This document shows, in pieces, positions 34,251 through 42,275 of a stretch of DNA of 64,000 bases. This DNA is from Aquimonas sp044377145 (GTDB taxonomy: Bacteria > Pseudomonadota > Gammaproteobacteria > Xanthomonadales > Xanthomonadaceae). The stretch lies in assembly GCF_044377145.1 (NCBI RefSeq), contig NZ_JBILJQ010000016.1, forward strand, positions 15,135 through 79,134, in the 5' to 3' direction. The notes under the pieces were generated by a model, which did no database searches, was not told the DNA's origin, and was given only the letters and a program-made list of their open reading frames with translations. Within the stretch, counting starts at the first letter, position 1. Each line of letters begins with the position of its first letter. The translations under genes were made by a program, and so were the position numbers.

Positions 34251-36139
34251 GCGGAAAGCAGCAGCGCGTTGATACGGCGAATGAAGCCGGCCGGATCTTC
34301 CAGCGGCGCGCCTTCGGCCAGCTGGGCCTGCTCGAACAGGATGGCCGCCAGCTGATCGCGACGCTCGCCTGCGGGCTCGGCTTCAAACCGCTGCAGCAGC
34401 GGATGCTGCGGGTTGATCTCCAGGCTGGGCTTGGCCGAGGGCACCTCGTGTCCGGCGGCGCGCATCATCCGCTGCAGGTGCAGAGCCATGTCGTATTCCT
34501 CCAGCACCAGGCAGGACGGCGACTCGGTCAGGCGCTGCGATACGCGCACGTCCCGCACGCGCTCGCCGAGCGCGGCCTTCAGCGCTTCGGTCAACGGCGC
34601 GGCTGCCTTGGCGGCCTCTTCGTGCTTCTGCTTGGCCTCGGCCGCATCGGGCAGGTCGCCGAGATCGAGCTCGCCTTTGGCGATGTTCTTCAGCGACTTG
34701 CCGGCGTACTCGCGCAGATAGCCCGACATCCATTCGTCGATGCGTTCGTGCAGCAGCAGCACTTCGATGCCGCGCGCCTTCAGCGCTTCGAGCTGCGGGC
34801 TGTGCGCGGCGGCATTCCAGCCGTCGGCACTCAGGAAGTAGATCGAACTCTGACCGGCCGGCATGCGCGAGATGTAGTCATCCAGCGCGAACAGTTCTTC
34901 GGCATTGGCGCTCTTGGTCGAGGCGAAGCGCAGCAGTTTGGCGATGCGCTCCAGATTGGAGCTGTCTTCCGACACGCCTTCCTTCAGCACGCCGCCGAAA
35001 GCACTCCAGAACGCGCGGTACTTCTCGGGTTCGTCGCGCGCCACGCGTTCCAGCAGATCGAGCACGCGCCGGGTCACCGCGGATTTCAGTTTGTCGATCT
35101 GGCGGTTGTTCTGCAGCAGCTCGCGCGAGACGTTCAGCGGCAGGTCGTCGGAATCGACCACACCGCGCACGAAGCGCAGGTAGCTCGGCAGCATCTGCTC
35201 GGAGGCGTCCATGATGAAGACGCGCTTGACGTACAGCTTCAGGCCCTTGCGGGTCTCGCGATCGAACTGGAAGTCGAACGGCGCTTTCTCGGGAACGAAC
35301 AGCAGGCTGGTGAAATTCTGATTGCCTTCGACCCGGTTGTGGGTCCAGGCCAGCGCCTCGTTGAAGTCATGACTGACGTGCTTGTAGAAGGCCTGGTAGT
35401 CCTCGTCCTTGATCTCCGTCTTCGGCAGCGTCCACAGGGCACGCGCTTCGTTGACCGTCTCAAGCTCGGCAGTGACGGCCTCGGCGCCGTCTTCGACATC
35501 GCCAGCGGGCTTGGCCATCCGGATCGGGAAGCCGATGTGGTCGCTGTAGCGACGGATCAGGCTCTTCAGCGTCCACTCCTGAAGGAATTCGCCTTCCTCG
35601 GGCTTCAGATGCAGGACCACCGAGCTGCCGCGTTGCGCGCGCTCGGCCGGTGCCAGCGTGTACTCGCCGCTGCCGTCCGAGGCCCAGGCCCAGGCCTCGT
35701 CGCTGCCGGCGCGGCGGCTGATGACTTCCATCCGGTCGGCAACGATGAAACCCGAATAGAAGCCGACCCCGAACTGTCCGATCAGCTGGGCGTCGCCCTT
35801 CTGCGCGTCCGACAGATTGGCCAGGAAGGCCTTGGTGCCGGAGCGGGCGATGGTGCCGAGATTGTCGATCAGCTCCTGCCGGCTCATGCCGATGCCGGTA
35901 TCGCGGATCTCCAGCGTGCGCGCGTCGTTGTCGACCACCAGCTCGATCGCCGGGTCACCGTCAGCGCCCAGCAGGCTGGCATCGGTGACCGCCTCGAAGC
36001 GCAGCTTGTCGCAGGCATCGGACGCATTCGAAATCAGCTCGCGCAGGAAGATTTCCTTGTGCGAGTACAGTGAGTGAATGACCAGTTTCAGCACTTCGCG
36101 GGTTTCGGCCTGGAAGGCATGGGTTTCGGCGTGGCTCAT
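34247..36139 (-). CDS. htpG: Molecular chaperone HtpG (Hsp90 family)
   Basis: HtpG is the bacterial Hsp90, an ATP-driven dimeric chaperone. The 630-residue protein has the N-terminal GHKL ATPase (EIFLRELISNASDACDKLRF, then DTGIGMSRQELIDNLGTIA and GQFGVGFYSGFIVADR), the middle domain (YLRFVRGVVDSDDLPLNVSR) and a C-terminal dimerisation domain. The ATG at 36139 (MSHAETHAFQAETREVLKL) gives the usual HtpG N-terminus, so the earlier ATG is rejected. It is translationally coupled to hslR. Confidence 0.98.
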   Translation of the reverse strand: MSHAETHAFQAETREVLKLVIHSLYSHKEIFLRELISNASDACDKLRFEAVTDASLLGADGDPAIELVVDNDARTLEIRDTGIGMSRQELIDNLGTIARSGTKAFLANLSDAQKGDAQLIGQFGVGFYSGFIVADRMEVISRRAGSDEAWAWASDGSGEYTLAPAERAQRGSSVVLHLKPEEGEFLQEWTLKSLIRRYSDHIGFPIRMAKPAGDVEDGAEAVTAELETVNEARALWTLPKTEIKDEDYQAFYKHVSHDFNEALAWTHNRVEGNQNFTSLLFVPEKAPFDFQFDRETRKGLKLYVKRVFIMDASEQMLPSYLRFVRGVVDSDDLPLNVSRELLQNNRQIDKLKSAVTRRVLDLLERVARDEPEKYRAFWSAFGGVLKEGVSEDSSNLERIAKLLRFASTKSANAEELFALDDYISRMPAGQSSIYFLSADGWNAAAHSPQLEALKARGIEVLLLHERIDEWMSGYLREYAGKSLKNIAKGELDLGDLPDAAEAKQKHEEAAKAAAPLTEALKAALGERVRDVRVSQRLTESPSCLVLEEYDMALHLQRMMRAAGHEVPSAKPSLEINPQHPLLQRFEAEPAGERRDQLAAILFEQAQLAEGAPLEDPAGFIRRINALLLSA

Positions 36140-36264
36140 GGGGTCTCCGATGGCGGGGCTGAGAAAGTGGGCGCGCCAAGGCAATCGCTGCGCGTGGCCC
36201 CGGAATTGTGCTGATTCAGGTGTTTTTCAAGAGCGCGTGCGTCAACGGCCCGGCCGGCGCAGTC

Positions 36265-37386
36265 TCAAACGCCCCGCTTCAGCAGCACCAGGGTTTCAAA
36301 GTGGGCGGTGTGCGGGAACAGATCCAGCACCTGCGCCTCGATCGGCTGAAAGCTGGGCAGCTGCGCCAGATCGGCTGCCAGGCTGTCGACATTGCAGCTG
36401 GAGTAGACCAGGGTCCTGACCTCGCTGGCCTCGATAGCCGCGCACAGCTCGGCGCCGATACCGCGGCGCGGCGGGTTGACGATCAAGGCATCTGGCGCGC
36501 CGTCCAGCGCGTCGCCACGACTGGCATCGGCGACTTCGAAGCGCGTGTTGGCAAGCCCGATCTCGGCGCGCGAGAGCTCGGCGCTGGCGATCGCCTCGGC
36601 GCTGATTTCGCGACCGACCACGCTGCCGGCATGCGGGGCGCAGTGCAGGGCGAAGCCGCCGACGCCGCAGTACAGATCGAGCAGGCGCTCCGGGCGTGCC
36701 GCTTGGATCCAGGCGGCGGCGCGGGCATACAGCGCCGCTGCAAGCGTGGTGTGGGTCTGAAAGAAGCTGCGTGGCTTCAGATGCAGCGGAATGCCGTTGA
36801 GCTCGACTCGCAGGCTGTCGGGGCCGGGCAGCATCAGTTCGATGTCGCCCTCCAGCACGGCCTTGTGCTCGGGCTGCAGGTTGATCGATATCGGCCCCAT
36901 ATCGGGCAAGGCAGCCCGCAGCGCGGGCAGGTGCTTTTCGATCCGCGACAGCGGCTCGCGCGAACGCAGCACCAACCTGAGCAGCAGGGCACCATCGGGG
37001 GCGATGGTCAGCAGCAGATACTTGAGTTCGCCGCGACGTTCCTGCAGCGAGTAGGGCGCGATGCGGGCGGTCTGGATCAGGTCCCGCAGCGGCCCAAAGG
37101 CCCGCTGGATGGCTTCCGGATACAGCAGGCAGTCGGCGAGGTCGACAGCACGGTCCTGCAGGTCAACCAGGCCGAGCACGGGTGCCTCGCAGCTGCCGCC
37201 GACCGCCATCTTGGCCTTGTTGCGAAAGCCGGACTCGACGCTTGCCAGCGGCGCCAGCCAGCGCAGCCGCGGGCCTTGAATCCGCGCCTGCGCCAGCGTC
37301 TGCTTGGCCTCAAGCTGGTCTGCGTAGGCGCGCTCGATCCAGCTGCAGGAGCGGCAGCGGGCGGCAATGAAGTGGGGGCAGTGCAT
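36265..37386 (-). CDS. rlmC: 23S rRNA (uracil(747)-C(5))-methyltransferase
   Basis: RlmC methylates U747 of 23S rRNA using S-adenosylmethionine. The 373-residue protein has the four iron-sulfur ligands expected of RumA/RumB enzymes (C3, C11 and C14 in CPHFIAARCRSC, and C86 in DLADCLLYP), no TRAM domain, the SAM site LLDLYCGVGGFALHCA, NPPRRGIG, and catalytic C331 in YSSCN. The opening and the GFRNKAKMAVGGS segment match E. coli RlmC rather than RlmD or TrmA. It follows darP by 26 bases. Confidence 0.96.
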   Translation of the reverse strand: MHCPHFIAARCRSCSWIERAYADQLEAKQTLAQARIQGPRLRWLAPLASVESGFRNKAKMAVGGSCEAPVLGLVDLQDRAVDLADCLLYPEAIQRAFGPLRDLIQTARIAPYSLQERRGELKYLLLTIAPDGALLLRLVLRSREPLSRIEKHLPALRAALPDMGPISINLQPEHKAVLEGDIELMLPGPDSLRVELNGIPLHLKPRSFFQTHTTLAAALYARAAAWIQAARPERLLDLYCGVGGFALHCAPHAGSVVGREISAEAIASAELSRAEIGLANTRFEVADASRGDALDGAPDALIVNPPRRGIGAELCAAIEASEVRTLVYSSCNVDSLAADLAQLPSFQPIEAQVLDLFPHTAHFETLVLLKRGV

Positions 37387-37412
37387 CTGCGGGCGCCAAT
37401 TCCGGGGCGAGT

Positions 37413-37997
37413 TCAGGTCGGCTCGGTATCGGTGTCGTCCGTAGCACCGCCATCGGCATCGGCGGTGGGCTTGGCCTGGGCTGCATCCAGCTGGCGCAGC
37501 ACCTTGAAGATCTCGCGGTAGGCGGCCGGCGGTCGGTTGGCGGCGCGCTCATCGCGGGCCTTGCGAACCAGCTGCCGAAGCTGCTGACGGTCGGCATGCG
37601 GGAACAGCTCGACCGCGTCGGCAAAGGCTTCATCCTCATTCACCAGACGGTCGCGCAGCTGCTCAAGCCGATGCAGGCGCGCGTTCTCGCGGCGCTGCGC
37701 ATCGCGGTCGACGTCCAGGTGCGCTCGGATGGCCGCCACGGCATCGTCGTCACGGCGCAACAGCTTGGCGAGGTATTGGGTCTCGCGCTTCTTGGCGATG
37801 TTCTGGGTAATGCGTCGCGTATGCTGAACGGCCGCGCGCAGGTGTTCGTCCATCGGGACCTTCTTGATCTGGGGCTCGGACAACCCCACCAAGCGCTCGG
37901 CCAGCTCGAACACGGCAAGCGCCTCGCGGCGGTTCTGGCTGCGGCTGGGGCCGCGGTCCTCGAGTTCGAAATCTTCGCTGTCGTCGATGTTTGACAT
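37413..37997 (-). CDS. darP: Ribosome biogenesis factor DarP (YjgA)
   Basis: DarP assists late 50S subunit maturation. The 194-residue protein is highly charged and helical, with the family stretch RREALAVFELAERLVGLSEP and IKKVPMDEHLRAAVQHTRRI, followed by KKRETQYLAKLLRRDD. The start at 37997 (MSNIDDSEDFELEDRGPSRS) gives the normal acidic N-terminus. The divergent arrangement with pmbA, separated by 38 bases, is conserved in gammaproteobacteria and supports the call. Confidence 0.95.
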   Translation of the reverse strand: MSNIDDSEDFELEDRGPSRSQNRREALAVFELAERLVGLSEPQIKKVPMDEHLRAAVQHTRRITQNIAKKRETQYLAKLLRRDDDAVAAIRAHLDVDRDAQRRENARLHRLEQLRDRLVNEDEAFADAVELFPHADRQQLRQLVRKARDERAANRPPAAYREIFKVLRQLDAAQAKPTADADGGATDDTDTEPT

Positions 37998-38035
37998 GGG
38001 CTGGCGGCTTTGCGGAAACGACAAAGGATACGTGA

Positions 38036-39394
38036 GTGGGCGCACTGGCTTTGAATACCGATGAATCGATGGCCCGTCTGGCGGCGCTGGCCGAGGACGC
38101 GATCAAGCGCTGCAAGGCGCTTGGCGCCGATCAGGCCGAGGTCGGTGTACACGAGGATGCCGGGTTGGCGGTCAATGTGCGCATGGGCGAAGTCGAGACG
38201 GTCGAGCACACCCGCGACCGCGGCTTGTCGCTGACGGTCTACTTCGGCGGCCGCAAGGGCAGCGCCAGCACGGCGGACCTCGATCCGACCACGATCGAGA
38301 CCAGCGTTCAGCAGGCGTGTGCGATTGCACGCTTCACCGAGAGTGATCCCTGCGCCGGCCTCGCCGACCCCGAGCGCATGGCGACGAGCTTCCCCGATCT
38401 TGATCTGTGGCATCCCTGGGCCCTGAGCGCGGATGCCGCCATCGAGCTGGCGCTGTCCTGCGAAACCGCCGGACGCGCGCTCGACCCGCGCATCACCAAT
38501 GCCGATGGCGCCAGCGTCAACACCGGCACCAGCCTGGCGATCTACGCCAACTCGCACGGTTTCGTCGGCGCTGAGCGCAGCACCAGCCATTCGCTGAGCT
38601 GCGCGCTGATCGCCGGCGAAGGCGAGGGCATGCAGCGCGACTACTGGTACACCAGCGGCTGCGCGGCGGAAGACATGGAAGCTGCAGCGTCGGTCGGCCG
38701 CCGCGCCGCCGAGCGTGCGCTGCGCCGCCTGGATCCACGCGAAGTGCAGACCGGCGACTACCCGGTGCTGTTCGCGCCGGAAGTGGCGCGCAGCCTGATC
38801 GGTCACCTTCTGTCTGCGGTGTCCGGTGGCGCCCTGTATCGACGCGCCTCGTTTCTGCTGGATCACATGGGCAAGCCGGTGCTGCCCAGCTGGCTGAGCC
38901 TGCGCGAGCGCCCGCACCTGCGGCGCGGGCTGCGTTCGGCCAATTTCGATGCCGAGGGTGTCGCCACGGTCGATTCCGATCTGGTCAGCAACGGTGTGCT
39001 CCAGCGCTACATCCTCGGCAGCTACAGCGCGCGCAAGTTGGGCTTGAGTAGCACGGGCAATGCCAGTGGAGTCCTCAATCTGCTGGTCGAGGGCCGGGGA
39101 GAATCATTTGAAACCTTGCTGGGCGGTATCCAGCGCGGCCTTCTGGTCACCGAGCTGATGGGGCAGGGCGTCAGCACGATTACTGGCGACTACTCGCGCG
39201 GCGCCGCCGGATTCTGGGTCGAGAACGGCGAGATCGCCTATCCAGTCGACGAATTCACCATCGCCGGCAATCTCAGGCAAATCTACGATCGGATTGAAGC
39301 GGTGGGCGGCGATGTCGATCTGCGGTCACATGTGCGCACCGGGTCCATCCTGGTCGGGCGCATGACGGTTGCCGGAGGCTCGGAGGAGGCTTGA
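38036..39394 (+). CDS. pmbA: Metalloprotease-like protein PmbA/TldE
   Basis: PmbA (TldE) forms a heterodimer with TldD, which carries the protease metal site, and processes microcin-type peptides and the CcdA antitoxin. This 452-residue protein shows the TldE layout: an N-terminal fold with VETVEHTRDRGLSLTVYFGGRKGSAS, and a C-terminal half with DYPVLFAPEVARSLIGHLLS and MGQGVSTITGDYSRGAAGFWV. It lacks the HExxxH site, as expected for TldE. The GTG at 38036 has AAAGGA seven bases upstream; an ATG at 38069 is possible. No tldD is in the window. Confidence 0.96.
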   Translation: MGALALNTDESMARLAALAEDAIKRCKALGADQAEVGVHEDAGLAVNVRMGEVETVEHTRDRGLSLTVYFGGRKGSASTADLDPTTIETSVQQACAIARFTESDPCAGLADPERMATSFPDLDLWHPWALSADAAIELALSCETAGRALDPRITNADGASVNTGTSLAIYANSHGFVGAERSTSHSLSCALIAGEGEGMQRDYWYTSGCAAEDMEAAASVGRRAAERALRRLDPREVQTGDYPVLFAPEVARSLIGHLLSAVSGGALYRRASFLLDHMGKPVLPSWLSLRERPHLRRGLRSANFDAEGVATVDSDLVSNGVLQRYILGSYSARKLGLSSTGNASGVLNLLVEGRGESFETLLGGIQRGLLVTELMGQGVSTITGDYSRGAAGFWVENGEIAYPVDEFTIAGNLRQIYDRIEAVGGDVDLRSHVRTGSILVGRMTVAGGSEEA

Positions 39395-39496
39395 CCGTTT
39401 CTTGACACCCACGGCATGGAGCGCCGAGAGTGCGGGCTTGCAGTCGTCACGCGCCGCCTGTTTGATCCAACACCCGTCACCCGCAAGGAGCCGAGC

Positions 39497-39934
39497 ATGA
39501 GTGATATCCCCGAGTCCCCGCTGCCGCCGAACCCGGCGCCACCGCAGCCCCCCCAGGGTTCCTTCGAGACCGGCCTGCCGTCGGGCGAAGAGCGCCAGTT
39601 TGCGCTGTTCGTGCACCTGTCCTCGCTGATCGGCTTCTTCATTCCGTTTGCCAACATCATCGCGCCGCTGATCCTGTGGCAGATCAAGAAGGCCGAGTCG
39701 GCCTTTATCGATGATCAGGGCAAGGAAGCAGTCAACTTCAACATCACCCTGGCGATCATTGGCCTCGGTCTGATGCTGTTCACCTTCATCACCTTCGGCC
39801 TTGGCGCTCTGCTGACTGTGCCGGCTGGCCTTGCGCTAGCACTTGCCTGGCTGGTGCTGGCGATCATGGCCGGTATCAAGGCCAACGAGGGCGTGACCTA
39901 TCGCTACCCGTACATCTTCCGACTGATCAAGTAA
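39497..39934 (+). CDS. DUF4870 membrane protein
   Basis: This 145-residue protein has a Pro-rich cytoplasmic N-terminus, then QFALFVHLSSLIGFFIPFANIIAPLILWQ and the DUF4870 hallmark DDQGKEAVNFNITLAIIGL, followed by two further membrane helices and a short YRYPYIFRLIK end, giving about three spans. The family (Tic20-like) has no settled function in bacteria. The start at 39497 is set by a perfect AAGGAG at 39485-39490, seven bases upstream. A strong hairpin terminator follows the stop. Confidence 0.92.
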   Translation: MSDIPESPLPPNPAPPQPPQGSFETGLPSGEERQFALFVHLSSLIGFFIPFANIIAPLILWQIKKAESAFIDDQGKEAVNFNITLAIIGLGLMLFTFITFGLGALLTVPAGLALALAWLVLAIMAGIKANEGVTYRYPYIFRLIK

Positions 39935-39957
39935 GCAGCCGCGAAGTATCGCTCCAC

Positions 39958-39990
39958 GAACGCCCCGCCGCTGCGGGGCGTTCGCGTTTT
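39958..39990 (+). terminator. Rho-independent terminator
   Basis: A perfect 11-base stem (GAACGCCCCGC at 39958-39968, complement at 39973-39983) with a CGCT loop is followed by GCGTTTT. It ends the DUF4870 gene. Confidence 0.9.
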
Positions 39991-40044
39991 CGCTCGGGGC
40001 ATTGGCCGCTATGCTGTGCGGCCACGCGTTCCGAGCAGCTCCGC

Positions 40045-40533
40045 ATGCCCTATACCCCCATCGTCGCCACCCTCGGCTACGTACTGTCCGAAGACGGCCA
40101 GCGCGTGCTGATGGTCCATCGTAATGCGCGCGCCGACGATCAGCATCTTGGCAAGTACAACGGGCTTGGCGGCAAGCTGGAGCCGCTGGAAGACATCGCT
40201 GCCGGCATGCGCCGCGAGATCTTCGAGGAGGCAGGCATCGAGTGTCTGTCGATGCAGTTGCGCGGCACCCTCAACTGGCCGGGCTTCGGCAAGAATGGTG
40301 AGGACTGGCTTGGCTTCATCTTTCTGATTGACCGTGTCAAGGGCGTGCCACCGGCTCAGAATCCCGAGGGTGATCTGGTCTGGGTCGAACGTTCGCGCCT
40401 GATGGAGCTGCCGATGTGGGAGGGCGACCGGCACTTTCTGCCGCTGGTGTTCGATGCGGATCCACGCCCTTTTCACGGCGTGATGCCGTATCACTCAGGG
40501 CGGATGCAGTCGTGGAGCTACAGCCGTCTTTAG
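40045..40533 (+). CDS. Nudix hydrolase, MutT/8-oxo-dGTP diphosphatase-like
   Basis: The 162-residue protein contains a complete Nudix box at residues 43-65 (G, x5, E49, x7, R57-E58, E61-E62, G64), visible as GKLEPLEDIAAGMRREIFEE followed by AGI. The N-terminal YTPIVATLGYVLSEDGQRVLMVHR strand and the PFHGVMPYHSG region resemble MutT/MTH1-type enzymes that hydrolyse oxidised purine nucleoside triphosphates, but substrate cannot be fixed from sequence. It sits upstream of csrA, where many relatives have recX or alaS. Confidence 0.88.
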   Translation: MPYTPIVATLGYVLSEDGQRVLMVHRNARADDQHLGKYNGLGGKLEPLEDIAAGMRREIFEEAGIECLSMQLRGTLNWPGFGKNGEDWLGFIFLIDRVKGVPPAQNPEGDLVWVERSRLMELPMWEGDRHFLPLVFDADPRPFHGVMPYHSGRMQSWSYSRL

Positions 40534-40572
40534 GCCCACGGTGCCGGGATCGAGCTGCAGCTCGTTCAGGAA

Positions 40573-40601
40573 TTGCTAAGGCTTCGGGGCTTGGCTATAT
40601 T
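40573..40601 (+). promoter_or_regulatory. Sigma-70-type promoter for csrA
   Basis: TTGCTA (40573-40578), a 17-base spacer and TATATT (40596-40601) form a good sigma-70 promoter. It would give a csrA leader of about 125 bases, long enough for RNA-level control. The leader carries AAGGGAGA before the start codon, so CsrA autoregulation through GGA is possible. Confidence 0.7.
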
Positions 40602-40735
40602 CGATGTTCATGTCACACGCGTCGCGTGTGTCTAGGGATGGCCAGCACGGCTGTGGGGCGGAGTGGTACGCCGGCGATTGCGGTACGTCGGGGGACGCGC
40701 CCGGGCTCTGCAACAAGGCGCAAGGGAGACGTGAC

Positions 40736-40945
40736 ATGCTGATTCTGACTCGCCGCGTCGGCGAGACGTTGATGATCGGAGATTCGATCACCGTGACTGT
40801 TCTAGGGGTGAAGGGCAATCAGGTGCGCATCGGCATCGGTGCGCCCAAGGACGTGGCCGTTCATCGCGAAGAGATCTACCAGCGCATCCGCTCCGAAGGG
40901 GCTGAAGGCGGCAAGCCAAGCGAGGGCGACAACAATTCGGCCTGA
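40736..40945 (+). CDS. csrA: Carbon storage regulator CsrA (RsmA)
   Basis: CsrA is a small dimeric RNA-binding protein that blocks translation of target mRNAs by binding GGA motifs; in this group it governs motility, biofilm, virulence and carbon use. The 69-residue sequence is canonical: MLILTRRVGETLMIGDSITV, VLGVKGNQVRIGIGAPKDVA, VHREEIYQRI, then an acidic tail. The two tRNA genes downstream give the csrA-tRNA-Ser-tRNA-Arg order known from E. coli and relatives. It may connect with the cyclic di-GMP genes in this window, as Csr commonly controls diguanylate cyclases elsewhere; that link is inference. Confidence 0.98.
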   Translation: MLILTRRVGETLMIGDSITVTVLGVKGNQVRIGIGAPKDVAVHREEIYQRIRSEGAEGGKPSEGDNNSA

Positions 40946-40951
40946 TCGGGC

Positions 40952-40980
40952 TTTACCAACTCAGCTTGCTTCGCTATAGT
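40952..40980 (+). promoter_or_regulatory. Promoter for tRNA-Ser(GCT)
   Basis: TTTACC (40952-40957), a 17-base spacer and TATAGT (40975-40980) lie 50 bases before the tRNA, just after the csrA stop. Confidence 0.6.
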
Positions 40981-41029
40981 TGTTCGCTCTGCGGCGACGT
41001 CTTCGAAGGAAGGCCAAGCCAACGAATCC

Positions 41030-41122
41030 GGAGAGATGCCCGAGAGGCCGAAGGGGCTCCCCTGCTAAGGGAGTATAGGGTCAAAAGCCTTATCGAGGGT
41101 TCGAATCCCTCTCTCTCCGCCA
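41030..41122 (+). tRNA. tRNA-Ser (anticodon GCT)
   Basis: The 93-base gene folds as a class II tRNA: acceptor GGAGAGA pairs with TCTCTCC, the anticodon stem CTCCC/GGGAG encloses loop CTGCTAA with anticodon GCT at 41064-41066, a long variable arm follows, then GGTTCGAATCC as T loop and an encoded CCA. It reads AGC and AGU codons. Confidence 0.97.
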
Positions 41123-41130
41123 GTTGCCAT

Positions 41131-41156
41131 CGAAGGGGGCCGCAAGGCCCCCTTCG
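41131..41156 (+). terminator. Hairpin terminator after tRNA-Ser
   Basis: CGAAGGGGGCC (41131-41141) and its complement (41146-41156) form a perfect 11-base stem with a GCAA loop. Only a weak AATTG follows, so termination efficiency is uncertain. Confidence 0.7.
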
Positions 41157-41247
41157 AATTGAAAGGCCTGCATTTCGGGCTTTCCGAGGCAATCTGGACG
41201 GGTGTTCCGCCCAGCCCGAAGGCATCGAATTCGATACGCCGGCAGGC

Positions 41248-41276
41248 TTGACGGAACAAAAAACACCCTCCATAAT
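41248..41276 (+). promoter_or_regulatory. Promoter for tRNA-Arg(ACG)
   Basis: TTGACG (41248-41253), a 17-base spacer and CATAAT (41271-41276) lie 12 bases before the tRNA. Both hexamers match the sigma-70 consensus at five of six positions. Confidence 0.8.
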
Positions 41277-41288
41277 TTCGCTTCTCAC

Positions 41289-41365
41289 GCGCCCGTAGCT
41301 CAGCTGGATAGAGCACCAGGCTACGAACTTGGGGGTCGGAGGTTCGAATCCTTCCGGGCGCGCCA
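41289..41365 (+). tRNA. tRNA-Arg (anticodon ACG)
   Basis: The 77-base gene has acceptor GCGCCCG paired with CGGGCGC, D arm AGCTCAGCTGGATAGAGC, anticodon loop CTACGAA with ACG at 41323-41325, T arm GGTTCGAATCC and an encoded CCA. The A34 should be converted to inosine, to read CGU, CGC and CGA. Confidence 0.97.
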
Positions 41366-41375
41366 AATAAGATGA

Positions 41376-41408
41376 AGAGCTGGTCGAGCAATCGACCGGC
41401 TCTTTTTC
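41376..41408 (+). terminator. Rho-independent terminator after tRNA-Arg
   Basis: A 12-base stem (41376-41387 with 41392-41403, one T-G pair) and a GCAA loop are followed by a T-rich run, TTTTTC. Confidence 0.9.
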
Positions 41409-41567
41409 TTTGTGTCGCAGCAATCGAACGTTACATCGCGCAGGCAGTCCAACCTGTTCAGCGGCGTTCCGATCGACTGGTGAGAGCTTCCATGAGATCG
41501 AGTGACATCCCCTCTCAGGCGGATGATCAGAAGGCGTGTTTGAGCGAGATCGTCGGATGCGCCGCAC

Positions 41568-42275
41568 TCACCGCTGCTCGCGCGCCACCAAGCCCAGCCG
41601 TGCAGCTTCCATCGTCGCCTCGGCGCGCGAGTTGATGCTGAGCTTGCGATAGATGTCTTTGACGTAGCCGGCTGCCGCGTGGGGCGACAGGCTCAGGGTG
41701 ATGGCGCTCTGCTGCACGGTGTAGCCTTTGGCGATCAGCTGCAGTACTTCGGATTCGCGCGGCGTCAGTGCCTCCTGTCGGTGTGCGGGCTCGGCGCAGA
41801 GCCGTTCAGTGGGTGCGGCCCGGAACTGCCGGAGCAAGCGGCGGGCGATGCTGGGTGAAAGCGGCGGTTGGCCCCCGAGAATTCCGCGCAGCATATGCGT
41901 AAGCGCCGCAGCGGGCAGGTCCTTCAGCACGTAGCCCAAGGCGCCCGCGCGCAGCGCCGGGAATACATGGGCGTCGTCGTCGAAAACGGTGCTGACCACG
42001 CACGGACAGTGGCCGCCGCGCTCCTGCAGCGCCTCGATGATCCGCACGCCTGATCCATCAGGAAGCCCGAGATCGATCAGGGCCAGATCAATCGGATTTC
42101 GACCGTATGCGTCGGCGGCGTGCCTCTTCAGCATCTGAAAGGCGTCGGCGATCGACGCCGCTTCTAGGATATGAATGCCTGCGAAGGCCTGCAGCAACGC
42201 ATTGCGCAGCCAGGCGCGCTCGGGCACCTGGTCGTCGACGAGCAGCGCCAGGCGTGGTGCGAGCCGGGCGCTCAT
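41568..42275 (-). CDS. LuxR-family response regulator of a compact two-component system
   Basis: The 235-residue protein has an N-terminal receiver (acidic pair D14/D15, phosphoacceptor D68 in ALIDLGLPDGSG, conserved Lys in GYVLKDLPAAAL) and a C-terminal LuxR helix-turn-helix (ALTPRESEVLQLIAKGYTVQ, then ITLSLSPHAAAGYVKDIYRK). The HTH is slightly unusual, with QQSAITLSLSPHAAAGYVKD where NKEIA and TVK are typical. The ATG overlaps the kinase stop by 4 bases. About 200 bases without a gene separate it from the tRNA-Arg terminator. Targets are unknown. Confidence 0.9.
   Translation of the reverse strand: MSARLAPRLALLVDDQVPERAWLRNALLQAFAGIHILEAASIADAFQMLKRHAADAYGRNPIDLALIDLGLPDGSGVRIIEALQERGGHCPCVVSTVFDDDAHVFPALRAGALGYVLKDLPAAALTHMLRGILGGQPPLSPSIARRLLRQFRAAPTERLCAEPAHRQEALTPRESEVLQLIAKGYTVQQSAITLSLSPHAAAGYVKDIYRKLSINSRAEATMEAARLGLVAREQR

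Noticed and set aside
34184..36073. A 629-codon plus-strand frame opposite htpG.
   Set aside because: It is a mirror frame of a conserved chaperone gene; the sequence is low complexity.
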